Assembly (NCBI GenBank): GCA_015680685.1 | Contig: MNCI01015499.1 | Location: forward strand, 983,347 to 1,047,346 | From: Gnetum montanum | Taxonomy: Eukaryota; Streptophyta; Gnetopsida; Gnetales; Gnetaceae | Direction: 5' to 3' | DNA length: 64,000 nucleotides | In this document: positions 11,869 to 23,842 of the stretch, in pieces | How positions within the stretch are numbered: the stretch's first letter is position 1 | Layout of the letters: every line of letters begins with the position of its first letter | Notes under the pieces: generated by a model | Told to the model about the DNA's origin: nothing | Database searches by the model: none | The model's input: only the letters and a program-made list of their open reading frames with translations | Program-made: the position numbers and the translations under genes

Positions 11869-13400
11869 ATGTCTTCTTCACATAGGACCAATAATGCATC
11901 GTATGATGAGAACATTAATTGGAGAACTAATAGGATCTATATTAAAGAAAGTTTGAGTGAATAGCCTCAAGCAGGGATTTCATATGCTCATTTCCAACCT
12001 AATTGAACTCAAGGACTACATTTACCTAAGGAAGATAATTCTAGAGGAGACAGAGTAGGTCATAGAATAAGGAGGGCCTAGGACCTCCTCTAAATTTAGA
12101 AATGATACACCAAGGGACCATTGAAAGAACTATAGAAGCTATGATGATTCTCCTAGTTCCTCATCTTCCTCTTCCTCTTCAATGTCTAGTTTTGATGAAG
12201 ATGAATGTAGGTATAGATATAGAGCTCTACTATGAGGTCAAGATAAAGATAGAAATTGAACCCAAGGACAAAATCAAAAACATCAAAATGAACATATACA
12301 ATATCATCACAATTAGATGGATGGAAATATAGATTAGTATCATAACTTGTCTGGTATAGATGAACCCTTATTGGCTACTAGGGACATGACACAGATTAGG
12401 GAGGTAGTTCAAACACCCCAAAGGCATCAAAGAGATAGCCACATCAAATGGCTTAACATGACTAACATTCCTAAATTTAGTGGAGGTTATAATTCTAATC
12501 CACAACATCACTTACAAGCCTTCCATGATGCCTATGCCTTGCAAAATATTAAACGTAAGTGGCAAAAGCTTAACCTCTTTCCTAAAACACTAATAGATAA
12601 AGCTAAAAGTTGGTATAGATCATTGGAACCAAATCCCATCCACCAGTGGTCCACAATGCTAGAACTCTTCAACAAAAAATACCAAACCTATGTGAGAATG
12701 TCTAGCCTATGAAAAAAAAAATCCAAGGGTGGAAGGAAAAAAAATATGAATCCTTGGATTTGACCTTGAATAGATACTATTCTCTACTACATAGATGTCC
12801 TAGCCATGATTTCTTGCAAAAAAAGCATCTTTTCTACATAATATATGGGCTTCGTAATCAAATGAGAGAGACCCTTGGGGTTTATGCCCAAGTTGATTAT
12901 ACGAACTAAAAGCCCATCAAATACAAAGGCTAATCAAGAAAGTGGCAAAAGAAGAAGGAGAGCTATGTAAATGAGAGAATGTAGAGTAATATAATTGGGA
13001 TCCAACTCTCCAAAAGAAGAGGGTCCATATCTATGATGAGGAAAAAGAGGTAGCTCTCGATGAGTTTCACAAACAACCTTGTCAATACAAAAGTCTATTG
13101 TTGAGCTTGAAGCAAGGCTAGATAAGATGTGGGAGTTGATGAATGACAAATTTACAACATATGTGAAAACAATAGAGGAGGGAGTAATGTAAAATGAATC
13201 AAGTGATCAAAACAAAAGGAGGGAAAAGAAATAAGAAACATCTAGGAACACTTATTAGCAAAAAGGAAAAATAGCCATAGAAGAAGAGGCTATAGACTCA
13301 ACCACAGAAGAAGATGATGGATGTGACATCTACCTATATGATCATCCAAAGGGCTATTGCCAAATTATGTTACATCTACATGAGTATTAGGCTTTTGCTT
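11869..13400 (+). pseudogene. Element A gag remnant (capsid region)
   Basis: Starts at ATG 11869 (MSSSHRTNN) and is broken early. The best preserved piece, 12347-12712, is the retrotransposon gag domain: PKFSGGYNSNPQHHLQAFHD, then WQKLNLFPKTL, AKSWYRSLE and WSTMLELFNKKYQTY. It continues one frame over at 12709-12909 (KIQGWK...RCPSHDF). A Cys-containing tail D-G-C-D-I-Y-L-Y-D-H-P-K-G near 13320 corresponds to GCEICQYDHPKG in element D. Gag forms the virus-like particle in intact elements. Confidence 0.8.
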
Positions 13401-13830
13401 TGAATCCCAAGTTTGTACAAAAGTAGATACCTAGGAAATTACCTTTTTCACAAGGTAATTATAGATAGTCCTACAACCAATTGTACTATCCTAGTGAGAC
13501 TTTTTATCAGCCTCAAAAATACTATCAAATGCAGTGGTAAAACCCATAGTTGTGGGGGAGGCCATCATCAAACTAGCACTACCCTTACTACCAGCCAAAC
13601 CCATATAGATATTACATTCAACAACTTGTTTTCTTGACTGGTTCTACTTCCTCTACCTCAAATCACTACTACCACTCTCCCAAATATCATCAACCCACAA
13701 CATCTTCCATGAGATCACCACCTCATGCCTTTCATCCTCCATCATATCCTCAATATTCTCATACTTTCCTCCACCATATGTCACCACCAACAACACAGGA
13801 AGGTTCTGCACCACAACATCAATGAAAGAA
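13401..13830 (+). pseudogene. Element A Pro/Gln-rich gag C-terminus
   Basis: Two overlapping frames encode Pro-, Ser-, His- and Tyr-rich sequence (for example PPHAFHPPSYPQYSHTF around 13710-13770). It matches in position and composition the Pro/Gln-rich tail before protease in element D (39700-40200). Coding similarity stops near 13830, where protease would be expected. Confidence 0.55.
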
Positions 13831-16779
13831 TGCCACTTGTGCTATAAACATACATGGAAATGATATTCTAGTAGATCTCAACCACAACCTTGGAAACATC
13901 TTTTCTTTAGGAAAATTTCCTCACAAGGATGTAAAACTTATAGACCTAGTGGCACATCAAAACCCACATAAGGCCAATATGCTGCAACACCCTTCCTTAC
14001 AAAAATGTTGTGCCCTAACCATATGCAAAAGCCAACAATCATTACCACTCCAACATAAGACATAAATAATAACCCTATCAATGTGAAAAGATAGAAGACT
14101 TAGACTAATAGTAAATGGTGCAGCCATGAGCTGAAAATTCAAAATATTAACACAACCTACAACAAAGCTAAGGAACAAGTGTGTGAGCAAAAACTAGTCT
14201 ACACAGTAACCACTAAACCAGAAGATACCCAGTGGCTTAAAAATGACTAATCCACTTATTAGTTATAAAACTATTTCAAAGATGCATGAAAATAACTAAT
14301 CCACTTATTAGTTATAGACTTAAGAAAATGGGCCAACCAAAGGACTTAGACACATATATCTTACACTTTGATTATACATCAAAAAAGGATATTAAACACG
14401 AAGACTTGGGAATTAAAACAAAAAATACCTTTAAGTCCAAATAAAGATACATCTCTAAATGATCCAAACGAGAATATCACTAATGTTAGATGTGCTACCA
14501 AGTAATTAATTAAATTTGTAACGGTGATAGATGGAAAACTGGTGGTGTATAACTAGGGGATTATGTGGTTCATCTCTTGAATGTGTAGTCATAAGATTAG
14601 TAGAGGGAGATGCTCCATCCTATATCAAGAACTAGTAAGTGTTTTTCACCTTCTTTTTTTTCCAATTTTTTATAAATTTTCTATTTCTTTTAAAATTTTT
14701 TTATTCTTAATACTTTTTCCATTTATTAATATTTTTCTATTTTCTTGAGTCATTTCCTTTATGTTTTATGAATGTCTTATATGTTTTTGTTAATAATATT
14801 ATCAGTCATGATGCATAAGTCGACACTATATGTTGGGTTTTTGTTCTATGCTATCAAGATGATTGGGCAAGTAATTGTGCAAAGTAGTGAGACCACCTCA
14901 TCCATCCCTCTAGTTCTCTGAATAAAAGGTATTTATCATGGACACAATTTGATTCTCCTTTCATGAAACTAAAATCAATCAATGATCATTGTACCTTGAA
15001 GAAATAGGAAATGACCAAGTGGGAATGGCATAGGATGCGACCTTAAAGGGATATTTTGGATTCTCTTCTTGTCTTCCTTCTTGTGGTTTATGAATTCTTA
15101 GGAAACCTATCATTACTCCTCCATCGACCAATAATAGGAAGCTAAAATTCTTTGCATGGTGTGGTTCCCATCCAAAAATTGAAAAAAAAAGATAGAAAAC
15201 AAAACAGAAAAAAAGGAAAAGAAGAAGAAAAAATAAAAAAAGAGAGAGACAAAAAAAACAATAATAGGAATTCAAAGCACACCCCTTAGACACAATAATG
15301 GACTACAAGCATTGGTTATGGGGTTGGAGAGACATGTTACCCATGCCTAAAGGAACCCCTCTAACTAAGGTCTTTCCTTCCTTCTTCTCTTGTCTTCTCT
15401 TTTTGGAGTGATGAGTGTTCTTTGTAGTGGTTGTGGACTCATGATGTTGGCAAAAGGAAACACATTAATGCGAGGTCACTATTCATGGTATGGACATGGT
15501 TTGAATTTGGACAGATAGGTATGTTGATCATTTTAATCACATTTTCCATAAGAACCTATTGCAGACATGGTAAAGCACCTTACATCCTCGTCTCTGCAAT
15601 CCCTTCTTATCCTATTATTCACCTCACTACTACATGCAATTATGAGCCCAATGCTTTTATGTAGTATGGTATAACATCCCAACCAAGGTAGTTATGTATT
15701 GTTTGGAACAAATGCATGGTCTACATTTAAGTTCTTTAGTGTTCATGGACATCTATAGAAGTGGTTATGCAAGGGTATTATGGTAGGAGCCTGCTTTGGG
15801 AAGGACCCACTTGCATAACTTTTGTTGATCATAGCTTTGAACTAACCTTCACATCTTCCAAAACATCAGTGATGGTTTCTTTGAATTTATGCATGATTTT
15901 GGGACTACTTCTCATTCGTTTCATTAATTTTTCCTACTTTTCTATTTCCATATCCATTAATATTTCTTGGAAATCTTCTAAATTAGACCTTTGGTTTTAA
16001 TTTTTTGAAAACTTGCATGCTTTTGAAGTTATGCTCATTAGCCATGAGGGTTAGGGATGTCTATTTTGAAATTTTTTAAAAAAATTTCTAACATCCTATT
16101 GTTGAACATTGTGGCAACTATTAGTAATTAACCAAAATAAGATGAATAGCTTGATTATTTTAGTTACCTCATAGTGTTGGACATAGTATGCTATCATTAC
16201 CTTGTGCTTAAACACAAACTAGGGGATTCAAAAAGGGTTAATCATTAAGGAAAATTTACTAAAACTAATGTTCATCCTTTGATGACTATAGGTAATACTA
16301 AAAGAAATGTCTAAGGAAGAAGGTCTTTTTCTAGGCATGAAAACAAAGCCAAGAGGGGAACAATAAAGGATATGCCCATGGACAAATCGTAGCACATACA
16401 AAATAGCAGCTCAAACATCACATGTTTGCTAGATCCATGCGACAATGAGAAGAAATTTCAGTCCATTCTGCAAGAATGTTCTACATAACCAAAGAAGCAT
16501 TAACATAACAATAAAGGTTGGAAGTAAACCACTACTAGCAGTAATAAGAAGAATCATCTTCAATGGATTTTTGAAGACCTCTACAAATTTTTTAATCTTC
16601 AATGTTTGTCTAGTATTTTTTTCACTCTTTCATTTTCTATGCATCCACTTGAATAAAATTTTATAATGCAACACTCAAAGTTAGTCTATAGTTAGTGTTA
16701 GTCAATAATCCCATCATTCCCAATATTTTGTAAAGGAAGCTCAATCCTATCCTATTAACTTGAGGACAAGTTTTTACTC
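13831..16779 (+). other. Element A spacer, replaces pol; conserved noncoding blocks
   Basis: 13831-14640 has no recognisable protein. From about 14640 a T-rich tract and then two blocks shared with B, C and D appear. One is at 15149-15372: 'CTTTGCATGGTGTGGTTCCCAT', 'GAATTCAAAGCACACCCCTTAGAC', then 'ACCCATGCCTAAAGG' and 'CTCTAACTAAGG'. The other is near 15788: 'GAGCCTGCTTTGGGAAGGACCCAC'-like. A poly(A)-rich tract is at 15180-15250. The third reading frame of B and C is not present here. Confidence 0.6.
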
Positions 16780-16792
16780 AGTCATGGGGGTA
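16780..16792 (+). promoter_or_regulatory. Element A polypurine tract region
   Basis: 'AGTCATGGGGGTA' abuts the 3' LTR. The same TCATGGGGGTA (or TCGTGGGGGTA) directly precedes the 3' LTRs of B, C and D, so it is the conserved plus-strand priming site of this family. Confidence 0.75.
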
Positions 16793-17754
16793 TGATGAAG
16801 CATCAGTTAGCTACATCAATGAGACTGTGTTGACATAGCTACTTCGATGTGGCTATGTTGGCATAGCTACTTCGAGGCAACCACCTTGACATAGCCACTT
16901 TGACATAGACACTTCAAAGTAATTATGTCGATGGGGCCACATCGATGCATGCAATGATGCGTCGACGTGGCCCCATCAACATAATGTCTATTTTCATCTA
17001 TAAATATGAGTGCTCCCACCATGTATTAGCATTCTTTTATCAATAGAGTAGTTGAACTCTTGTAGTTTTATTCCATAGTCTTAGAAAATAGTCAATAAGT
17101 ACTCATAGTATGGATCTGAGTTAGTTGTATGGTGTCTTAGTCAAGTGGTAATGTACCTGGACACATTTCATGAATGATAATAAGATTGAGATTGATTCTT
17201 ATTCATTATAGCACTTTAACTTAGTCTAAATTTACTTTTAATGTAATTTATATTTCATGTACTAAGTTAATATTTATGTTTCCATGCATATTAATCAATC
17301 GGTGGAATGAGTGTAACCAATTTTGAGCATAAACATGTATTCACTTGGTATTTCCAAGAGAGTTATTGCTTAGTTCTCCTAGTAGCATAACACTTGGTAA
17401 TCCTAGTAGTGCATATGTCAGTTTAGGACATGTACAGCAAGCTGGGAATGGACACTCATCGCCTGTAGGCTAGTTTAGACTTTACTTTCCATTATTAATG
17501 AGTTTAAATACTTGCTTTCTCTATTGTCATTAGGATTAGCATAAGGCCAAAACAACATCAACCATCACATGCCTCATCTTGGACTAAACCATATGTGACA
17601 AAGCTACCACTAGTCCAAGTGGGATGACAGTGAACTGTGATTAATGCTTAATGACCTAGATGCACAACAAGTTCCATTCATGGAATTTAACTAGATCATG
17701 CATGAATTCTTGTGATTTGTATGGTTGGGCGTAGGGGATACCCACAACTCATCA
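16793..17754 (+). repeat. Element A 3' LTR
   Basis: 962 bases, TGATGA...TCATCA, paired with 10833-11738. U3 carries repeated 'CATAGCTACTTCGA' phrases and a GATGCATGCAATGATGCGTCGACG-like palindromic cluster near 16940-16970. A TATAAATA-like site lies just after 17000. Followed by target duplication CAAGG. Confidence 0.9.
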
Positions 17755-18115
17755 CAAGGCATCATGTGGTCAACCCCTATATGTCTAAATAACATGAAGT
17801 ACATATGTACTGCATGCTACTAAGTTGGAATATTAAGTAACCAATTTTTAGTAGAATCTTGTCCATGACTAGGTATACTCAAGACATCTTTAACTACTAA
17901 TGTAAAATCATAGATTCTCCAAAACTACTTTTACATTCTAGTGGTTAAGACACCAGGTACATCATCCAAGTATCCTCTTTATTCTATAATAGTGCTTATG
18001 ACTAGGTACCACAAAGATATGTTTAATAGCTAACACGAAATCCAAGATTCTCCAAAACTACATTTACATGCATAAGAGTAGATGAACATTTAAAATACAA
18101 GAACATTCAAGACAT
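17755..18115. repeat. ~343-bp tandem repeat (right part)
   Basis: Resumes the array interrupted by element A: 'CAAGGCATCATGTGGTCAACCCC' continues straight on from the phase reached at 10832. The unit degrades after about 18060. Confidence 0.75.
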
Positions 18116-18785
18116 AATCCAAATCCACTATGTGTCTATGACTATGTAATAATAGAAGTGACTCAAATAGAAATAATATCATAATGTAGGCATAATTCAA
18201 CATTGAAAAGATGATGAAAACATAAAAAAATATAAATAAATTACTTGTTTGCATTAATAAATTGAATAAGAACCTATTTGATTAAAGGCCATCTAACTAT
18301 GGATCATGAGTTGTAGCAAATTTTGATGGTTATTGAGCTACACTAATTAGTAGATCTCGAGCCCTAGTAATTAGTGTTACTCAATCACCATCAAAATTTA
18401 CCCCAATCTCTAGTAACATGGAGATACCATGCCCATCATGCTTTAACTAATCCAAATTCACTATGTTTCTATGACTATGTGTCAATAGAAGCAAATCAGA
18501 TAGAAATAATTCCCTAATGTAGGCATAATCCCACATTAAAAATGCCATGACAACATAAATAATATAAATAAATGACTTTTGTATATTGATAAATTAAATG
18601 GAAACTTGTTTGGTTAAGAATCATCTAAATATGGATCAACATTTGTAATAGATTTTGATGGAAACAAAGCCACACTAATTCCTAAAGATTGAACTCTAGT
18701 AATTGGTGTCACTCAATCTTCATTGAAATCTACCCCAACTCTGTAGACATAGTAATGGAGCACAACCAAACCAAGATTTCATTTT
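18116..18785. repeat. 333-bp tandem duplication
   Basis: Two copies starting 'AATCCAAATCCACTATG' (18116) and 'AATCCAAATTCACTATG' (18449). Both run through 'TCTATGACTATGT', 'AGATAGAAATAAT' and 'TAATGTAGGCATAAT' to the hairpin region. The copies are clearly diverged, so the duplication is old. It directly abuts the 343-bp array. Confidence 0.75.
18318..18399. repeat. 36-bp-arm inverted repeat (hairpin)
   Basis: Arms 18318-18353 and 18364-18399 are reverse complements with 4 mismatches in 36, around a 10-base loop (ATCTCGAGCC). The second tandem copy retains a weaker version near 18650-18730. The stem begins AAATTTTGATGG. It could be a small foldback element or a structural part of the satellite unit. 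Confidence 0.7.
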
Positions 18786-20035
18786 TATACCATTCAAATC
18801 ATGATCTCTAATAATATGAAGATATAATGACCCTCACCCAAGTCTCATTTCATTCATCATATATTACATATTTTAATTAAATTACTTTTTGAAACTCATA
18901 TTTAAATTATTTCTATATACGTTCATTAATCTTTAAAAATAAAATTACTTAAAATCATTATATGTACACAACTTTTATACATAATTAATGGTAGAGAATA
19001 AATTGATTTTACATGTTCTATTTTTGTCATGATTTAATTAATAATGTGTAGAGCACCTAAGTTTAGTAAACTATCCTAGAGGATACCTAACACACTTATC
19101 ATCAACCATCTCAATAAATACCAAAAATGTTTACCACCAAAATACTAAAGAGAAAACAAGACATACTCAAAATCCTAAGAGTTTAAACATCATTCATAAC
19201 TTACCAAACCTTTCATAACATTTTTCAAAAGATGCTATCCACAAAGTAGGATATCACATCTTGATAATGCCCATAAGTTTTCTTGAAAATAGTGATCATA
19301 AAATAAGAAGAACATCCAAAAATCTCAGGTATTCTACTAGTCTCCCTTATCATGCAAATATAATTTTCTCTAGTTGTGCTTGATTTCTTCTAAATGTGAT
19401 AAATGTCTACAAATCATTCCTCTACATTCTAGTGTCTAGGATTTATAGAATCATCACAAGTCATAGTTATCTAAATATTCCATATTCTTGTCATCATTGA
19501 AAGAAATAAAAAGAAGTTCCAAGTACTATTACCATTGAAAAATCATTTTTGAACAGCTTTTTAATACTTACTTGTAGATGATCCTTAATATTTATTTGCT
19601 TTTGCAACTCCTAGGCCTAGATCATTTAAACATACTCATCATATTTGTTTTCTTTTCATATTTCCATGTACATTCTTCTAGGTTCATATATGTTGGGGAA
19701 CTTTATGACCAAAAGAATTCTACTTTCCTTTCATTATCACAAGATCCTAACCTATGTGACAAAATATTAAATCATGTTAGAGTAACAAGATTTAAAAAAT
19801 TCATTATTTATTATGTGACTCTATGAATAAATATATCACATATGTATGTAGATAATATTTTCTACTAGAAAAAATAATTCCATGTAATTGTAATTCATAT
19901 ATATTCAATTAATAGGTCACAAAAGTTTTCTACCTGTAAAAATAGTTACAACTATTTTATATATATATGAAAAAATCATTAATAACCATCCATCCATACA
20001 TTTCAAATTTCAATAGTATTACAATATATCCATGT
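18786..20035. other. AT-rich intergenic, nothing recognised
   Basis: AT-rich sequence without credible coding regions or terminal repeats. Short open frames here have no recognisable domain. Confidence 0.5.
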
Positions 20036-20570
20036 AGAATATATGAGGTTGCTTGACTGAGCAACCTAAGTATATTAAAGTAAAATACATGAGGTTTCTC
20101 AACTAATCAAACTAACAAATTCATGTATGATAGATGAGGTTGCTTATTTGAGAATCCAAATTATGTTAAAGTAAAATATATAAGGTTACTAATTGACCAA
20201 CATCAGTATAAGCATGTATAACATATACAAGGTTGTCCGATCAAGCAACTTGAAAGGATTCAGGTAAAGTATATGAGGTTGGTCAATTGAGCAACCTAAG
20301 TTTATTAAAGTAACATATACAAGTTTTCCCAACAAAACAATCTAAGAGAATTCATGAATAATATATGAGGTTACATGACCTAGCAACTTAGGAAAATTCA
20401 TGTAGGACATATGATGTTTCCCATCCTATGAACCTAAATATATGATTGTAAAGTATATAAGAAAACATAATATGTCATTGTCAAACATATGATGTTGCTC
20501 ATATAAGTATTTATGTAAGATATATGAGATTGCTTGTCTGAGAAACCTAAATATATGATAAATATCATAG
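20036..20570. repeat. degenerate minisatellite with palindromic core
   Basis: About nine imperfect units of roughly 55-65 bases on the theme 'ATATGAGGTTGCTTGACTGA' then 'GCAACCTAA' then 'TTAAAGTAAAATA'. The core AGGTTGCT...AGCAACCT is an 8-bp inverted repeat. It is best preserved at 20046-20066 and again near 20275-20310, where 'GAGGTTGGTCAATTGAGCAACCTAAG'-type sequence stands. Units are strongly diverged. Confidence 0.7.
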
Positions 20571-21073
20571 TATTTGTGTAGGAGACTATTATTATTAATA
20601 AAATTTTTATTTTATAATTTTTGATATTATTATTATGGTGAATATATATATAATAGAATAAATATTATATATACGTATTATAATTCATGGAGAATTTTTA
20701 TTATTTATATTACAAAATATTAAGATTGCTTGATAGTGCAACTCCCTCATAATCCTCAATTCAAGTGATGGATATTTGATTATAATTTAATATTATAATG
20801 CCTAAATCACTTGGAATTTATCCTTCATGACTTATTAATTTTTCATGATACATATTATGATAATTGAGTTCTTGTATACTAGTTAACAAAAAAAGAAGGA
20901 TTCATCAACGTACGAAATATGAGAATTTGATCAATCATGCATGATATGTCATGAATGATATCATTTATTTACTCTCTATTATGGAATCATATTATATGAA
21001 ATAAATTATATGTTCTAATGGGTGATTAACATGTTTTTATTTTCATTTTTACTTAGAATTATCTACGCTAGAG
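20571..21073. other. AT-rich spacer
   Basis: Very AT-rich, including TA-rich runs near 20640-20680. It leads into the broken gene at 21074. I see no promoter I would defend. Confidence 0.4.
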
Positions 21074-23842
21074 ATGGATCCCTTGTCAAATGATATAAAG
21101 AAGAGACGTGAAAATTTATTTAGAAGAAAGATTTTGATAAAGCATGAATGTACAAATGATGGATTCCTTGTAGCAGTGAAAGTCTATAGAACTCAGATAA
21201 ATGATACTATGGTAGATTCATGAAGATAAAATATAATGGAGTTTATATCTGATATAGAGGGCATGCTGGATTATTCTATTATTCACGTATCTAACAATGA
21301 AATTGGTGTATATATTAAATCAATTGATGAAGAATGTCATGATTGTTATCCACTCTACAAGGATATTCTATCAATGAAAATATGGAAAGAAGATCATGTA
21401 TATGATATCTTGAATTCTCAATTCATTTCTCTTCCAAAAAGTAATATTCCCAATCCTAATATGATAAATATATGGGAGGAAATTAAGTTTCTTGATTCTA
21501 TAAACAGTAAATTAATGCATCCTATATGCAATGCATTCACAAATAAGAGACTTTATAAGAGTAGGAGGAAGGATGAATTTATCGATAATAGAGAACATGA
21601 TAGAATATCAAAACAGAGATCCTCTTATCATCCTGGCAATTGTCAGTTCATCATGTGTACTAATTATCACAAAAAAATTGTCTGCAAAGAATTATTATGG
21701 GAGATAGTGTGAGAACTTAGCAAATGATGTTCATGATGAGTTGTAATAAAAAAGATCATTCATTATGTATGAATTTCAATCAAATCATGTTATCAAGAAT
21801 AGAATCCATATAGTGAAGACAATAAAATATTTTAGGATTGAGATTTGTAAGAAGGATTGGAATACAATCCATGGTATTCCAAGTAGTATATTCTACATTC
21901 ACGTATGTAATTTCAAGAATGGAAATGTATTTTTTTATCATGGGAACACAGGAAAGGTAAAGCCTAGATCAACCAAGATTGCAGTAATAAAAATTCTTGA
22001 GAGAGTTGATGATATGGCTAACCAATCACCATCAAAATGTAGACAAGTTATAAGGCATGGAATATCTAAACCAATTAATACACTACCTATGATTATGAAT
22101 TAATGCATTTTACTGAAAAATTACATTAATCCTAGGTTAACTGATCTAGGATTACTATCAATTAGCAAAATTTAGTTATCAAAAATTTTCAACAAATACT
22201 ATCCAAATGTAACTTTTAGTAGAAAGCATGATTCCTCAATTTGTAAAACTTGTCATACATTGGAAACGAACAAGAAATGCACCAACAATCCTTTGGAAAG
22301 AGATATAATTCAAAGGGATCATCAAAATCATTATGATTATATAGCTATATGCAAGAACACATACTATGTTAATAGGGATCTAGCAACATGACAACCTCAT
22401 AATTACATAAGCATCATTCATGATAGAATAGATAAGTTAAAATCTTCATTATCAAAACTATTAATCTTACCTAATGGTATCCTCAAGAAGGATAAGTTCT
22501 AAATCTTCCTTATAAGAATTGTAGTAAAAGTATAGGGATATGGAGGTTTTAAGCATTTTAGTCCATTTTACACATAGATGAGTTCACAATTTACCATAAT
22601 ATCTTTGTTAAAATGATTGAGAGATTTGAAGGTTGATCTTATAGACAGGTATGATCACATGATGAAAAAAATACAATTTTAGAAGATGTTCACTTACAAA
22701 AGCACTACTCCATCATTCAGAAATAGTACATGAAGAACAAAATCATTTAGATTACTTAGATGAAATTATGTAGGCTCTTATTTTAGGCCATAGCCTACTA
22801 CACTTTTTTTACAAATGGATAACTACAAAGGAGATAACAAGAATAAATATGTTTTCTTTTATTTTTCATTACTTAGAGAAAGAATAATTATCAAAGTTAT
22901 AGAGTTAAGCTTCCTTCTAGTAGGACATATGCATGAGGATATTGATGCAAGTCTTAAAATATTTGTAATGGCTATGAGAAAAAAGGATATAATTTATCTA
23001 CCAAATCTTATGGACATGGATCATGTTATTGATGAAGACAATGGAAGCAACTATACTTCATATTACATTGATATGGTATATGACTTCAAAGGATTTCTTA
23101 AAGGATACATATCAAGTCAAGTAAACAATCTTCATGGAATGCAACATATTCATTATATCATATTCTACCTAGATAAGGAAACTTCTATGATGATATGAAA
23201 AATAACTATCAGTGAAAGAAATTGGTTTGAACCATTTGAGCTATGGGAAATTGTTAATGGACATCCAAATCTACTCAAATGTGAACTAAGGATCCTAGAC
23301 ACTACATTTGATCAAATAGAGTACATAATAATAATTATAGATTGCATTAAATCTCACATCAAGGTATGGAATGAGGTGATGAAAGAACTTAAGGAAAATG
23401 ATAAGCCAGAGTGGATGGAAAAAATAAATTCTTGGAAAAATGTCCTAGAAATTTTAGATTCTTTTCAAGACACAATATTATATGGAAATGCCATCATAGA
23501 ACCTTTCTGGCCAATAAATTTTTAGAAAGATATTATGAGTCTAGGATTAGACATTGATGGAACTCAAGTAGAACAGTAGGAAGTTGCATATGTTGGATTA
23601 CGGAATAAGAAGTCAAAGAGATCATTTAATCCATTTTTTGATGTCATAAATAGGATGGTAATTTTAGTTAGACCAAGAAATGGAAATGAAGTAGATATTA
23701 TATGGATGGGTAGAGTATGAAATATTGAACCAAGAAAGGAAATTACAAAAGATATAACAATGAACTGGTTCACACCAAAAATAAGAGTAAAGAAAAAATG
23801 GATAGATCATGAATGGATATATAATCCAAAGGATAGAAGTTA
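21074..23842 (+). pseudogene. broken DUF7869-like gene (HED-motif protein)
   Basis: A ~920-codon coding relic. 21074-21712 is one frame (MDPLSNDIKKRR...) with two stops. After one frameshift, 21765-23842 stays in a single frame broken only by stops. Landmarks: YHGNTGKVKPRSTKIAVI (about 21937-21990); KYYPNVTFSRKHDSSICKTC with a C-x2-C pair (about 22195-22255); MDNYKGDNKNKYVFFYF (22815 on); VELSFLLVGHMHEDIDASL-type block (about 22885-22955); a C-terminal MVILVRPRNG...DIIWMGRV block (about 23655-23718). This layout matches from memory a family of uncharacterised plant, fungal and animal proteins annotated DUF7869, whose hallmark is DN-x3-(E/D)NKN followed by VGHTHEDID. The aspartates and HED could form an RNase H-like nuclease centre, which is inference. 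Here T of HTHED is M. Confidence 0.6.

Larger units (their letters stand above)
10833..17754 (+). mobile_element. Element A: gag-only Athila-like LTR retrotransposon
   Basis: A complete but non-autonomous element. LTRs lie at 10833-11738 and 16793-17754, both starting TGATGAAG. The 5-bp target duplication CAAGG is at 10828-10832 and 17755-17759. A tRNA-Asp-type primer site follows the 5' LTR and a G-rich purine tract precedes the 3' LTR. The interior has a broken gag and a Pro-rich tail, but protease, RT, RNase H and integrase are absent; about 0.8 kb of unrecognised sequence stands in their place. The LTRs differ by roughly 15% by eye, so the insertion is old. It would have needed enzymes from a relative to move. 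Confidence 0.9.

Noticed and set aside
14979-15293. Minus-strand open frame rich in Leu/Phe (LFLFFLLLFLFF), membrane-protein-like
   Set aside because: It is the antisense of an A-rich low-complexity tract in the element A spacer; the hydrophobicity comes from poly(T).
18318-18399. Hairpin as microRNA precursor
   Set aside because: The stem is long enough, but it lies in a duplicated satellite-like unit and there is no evidence of processing; kept only as an inverted repeat.
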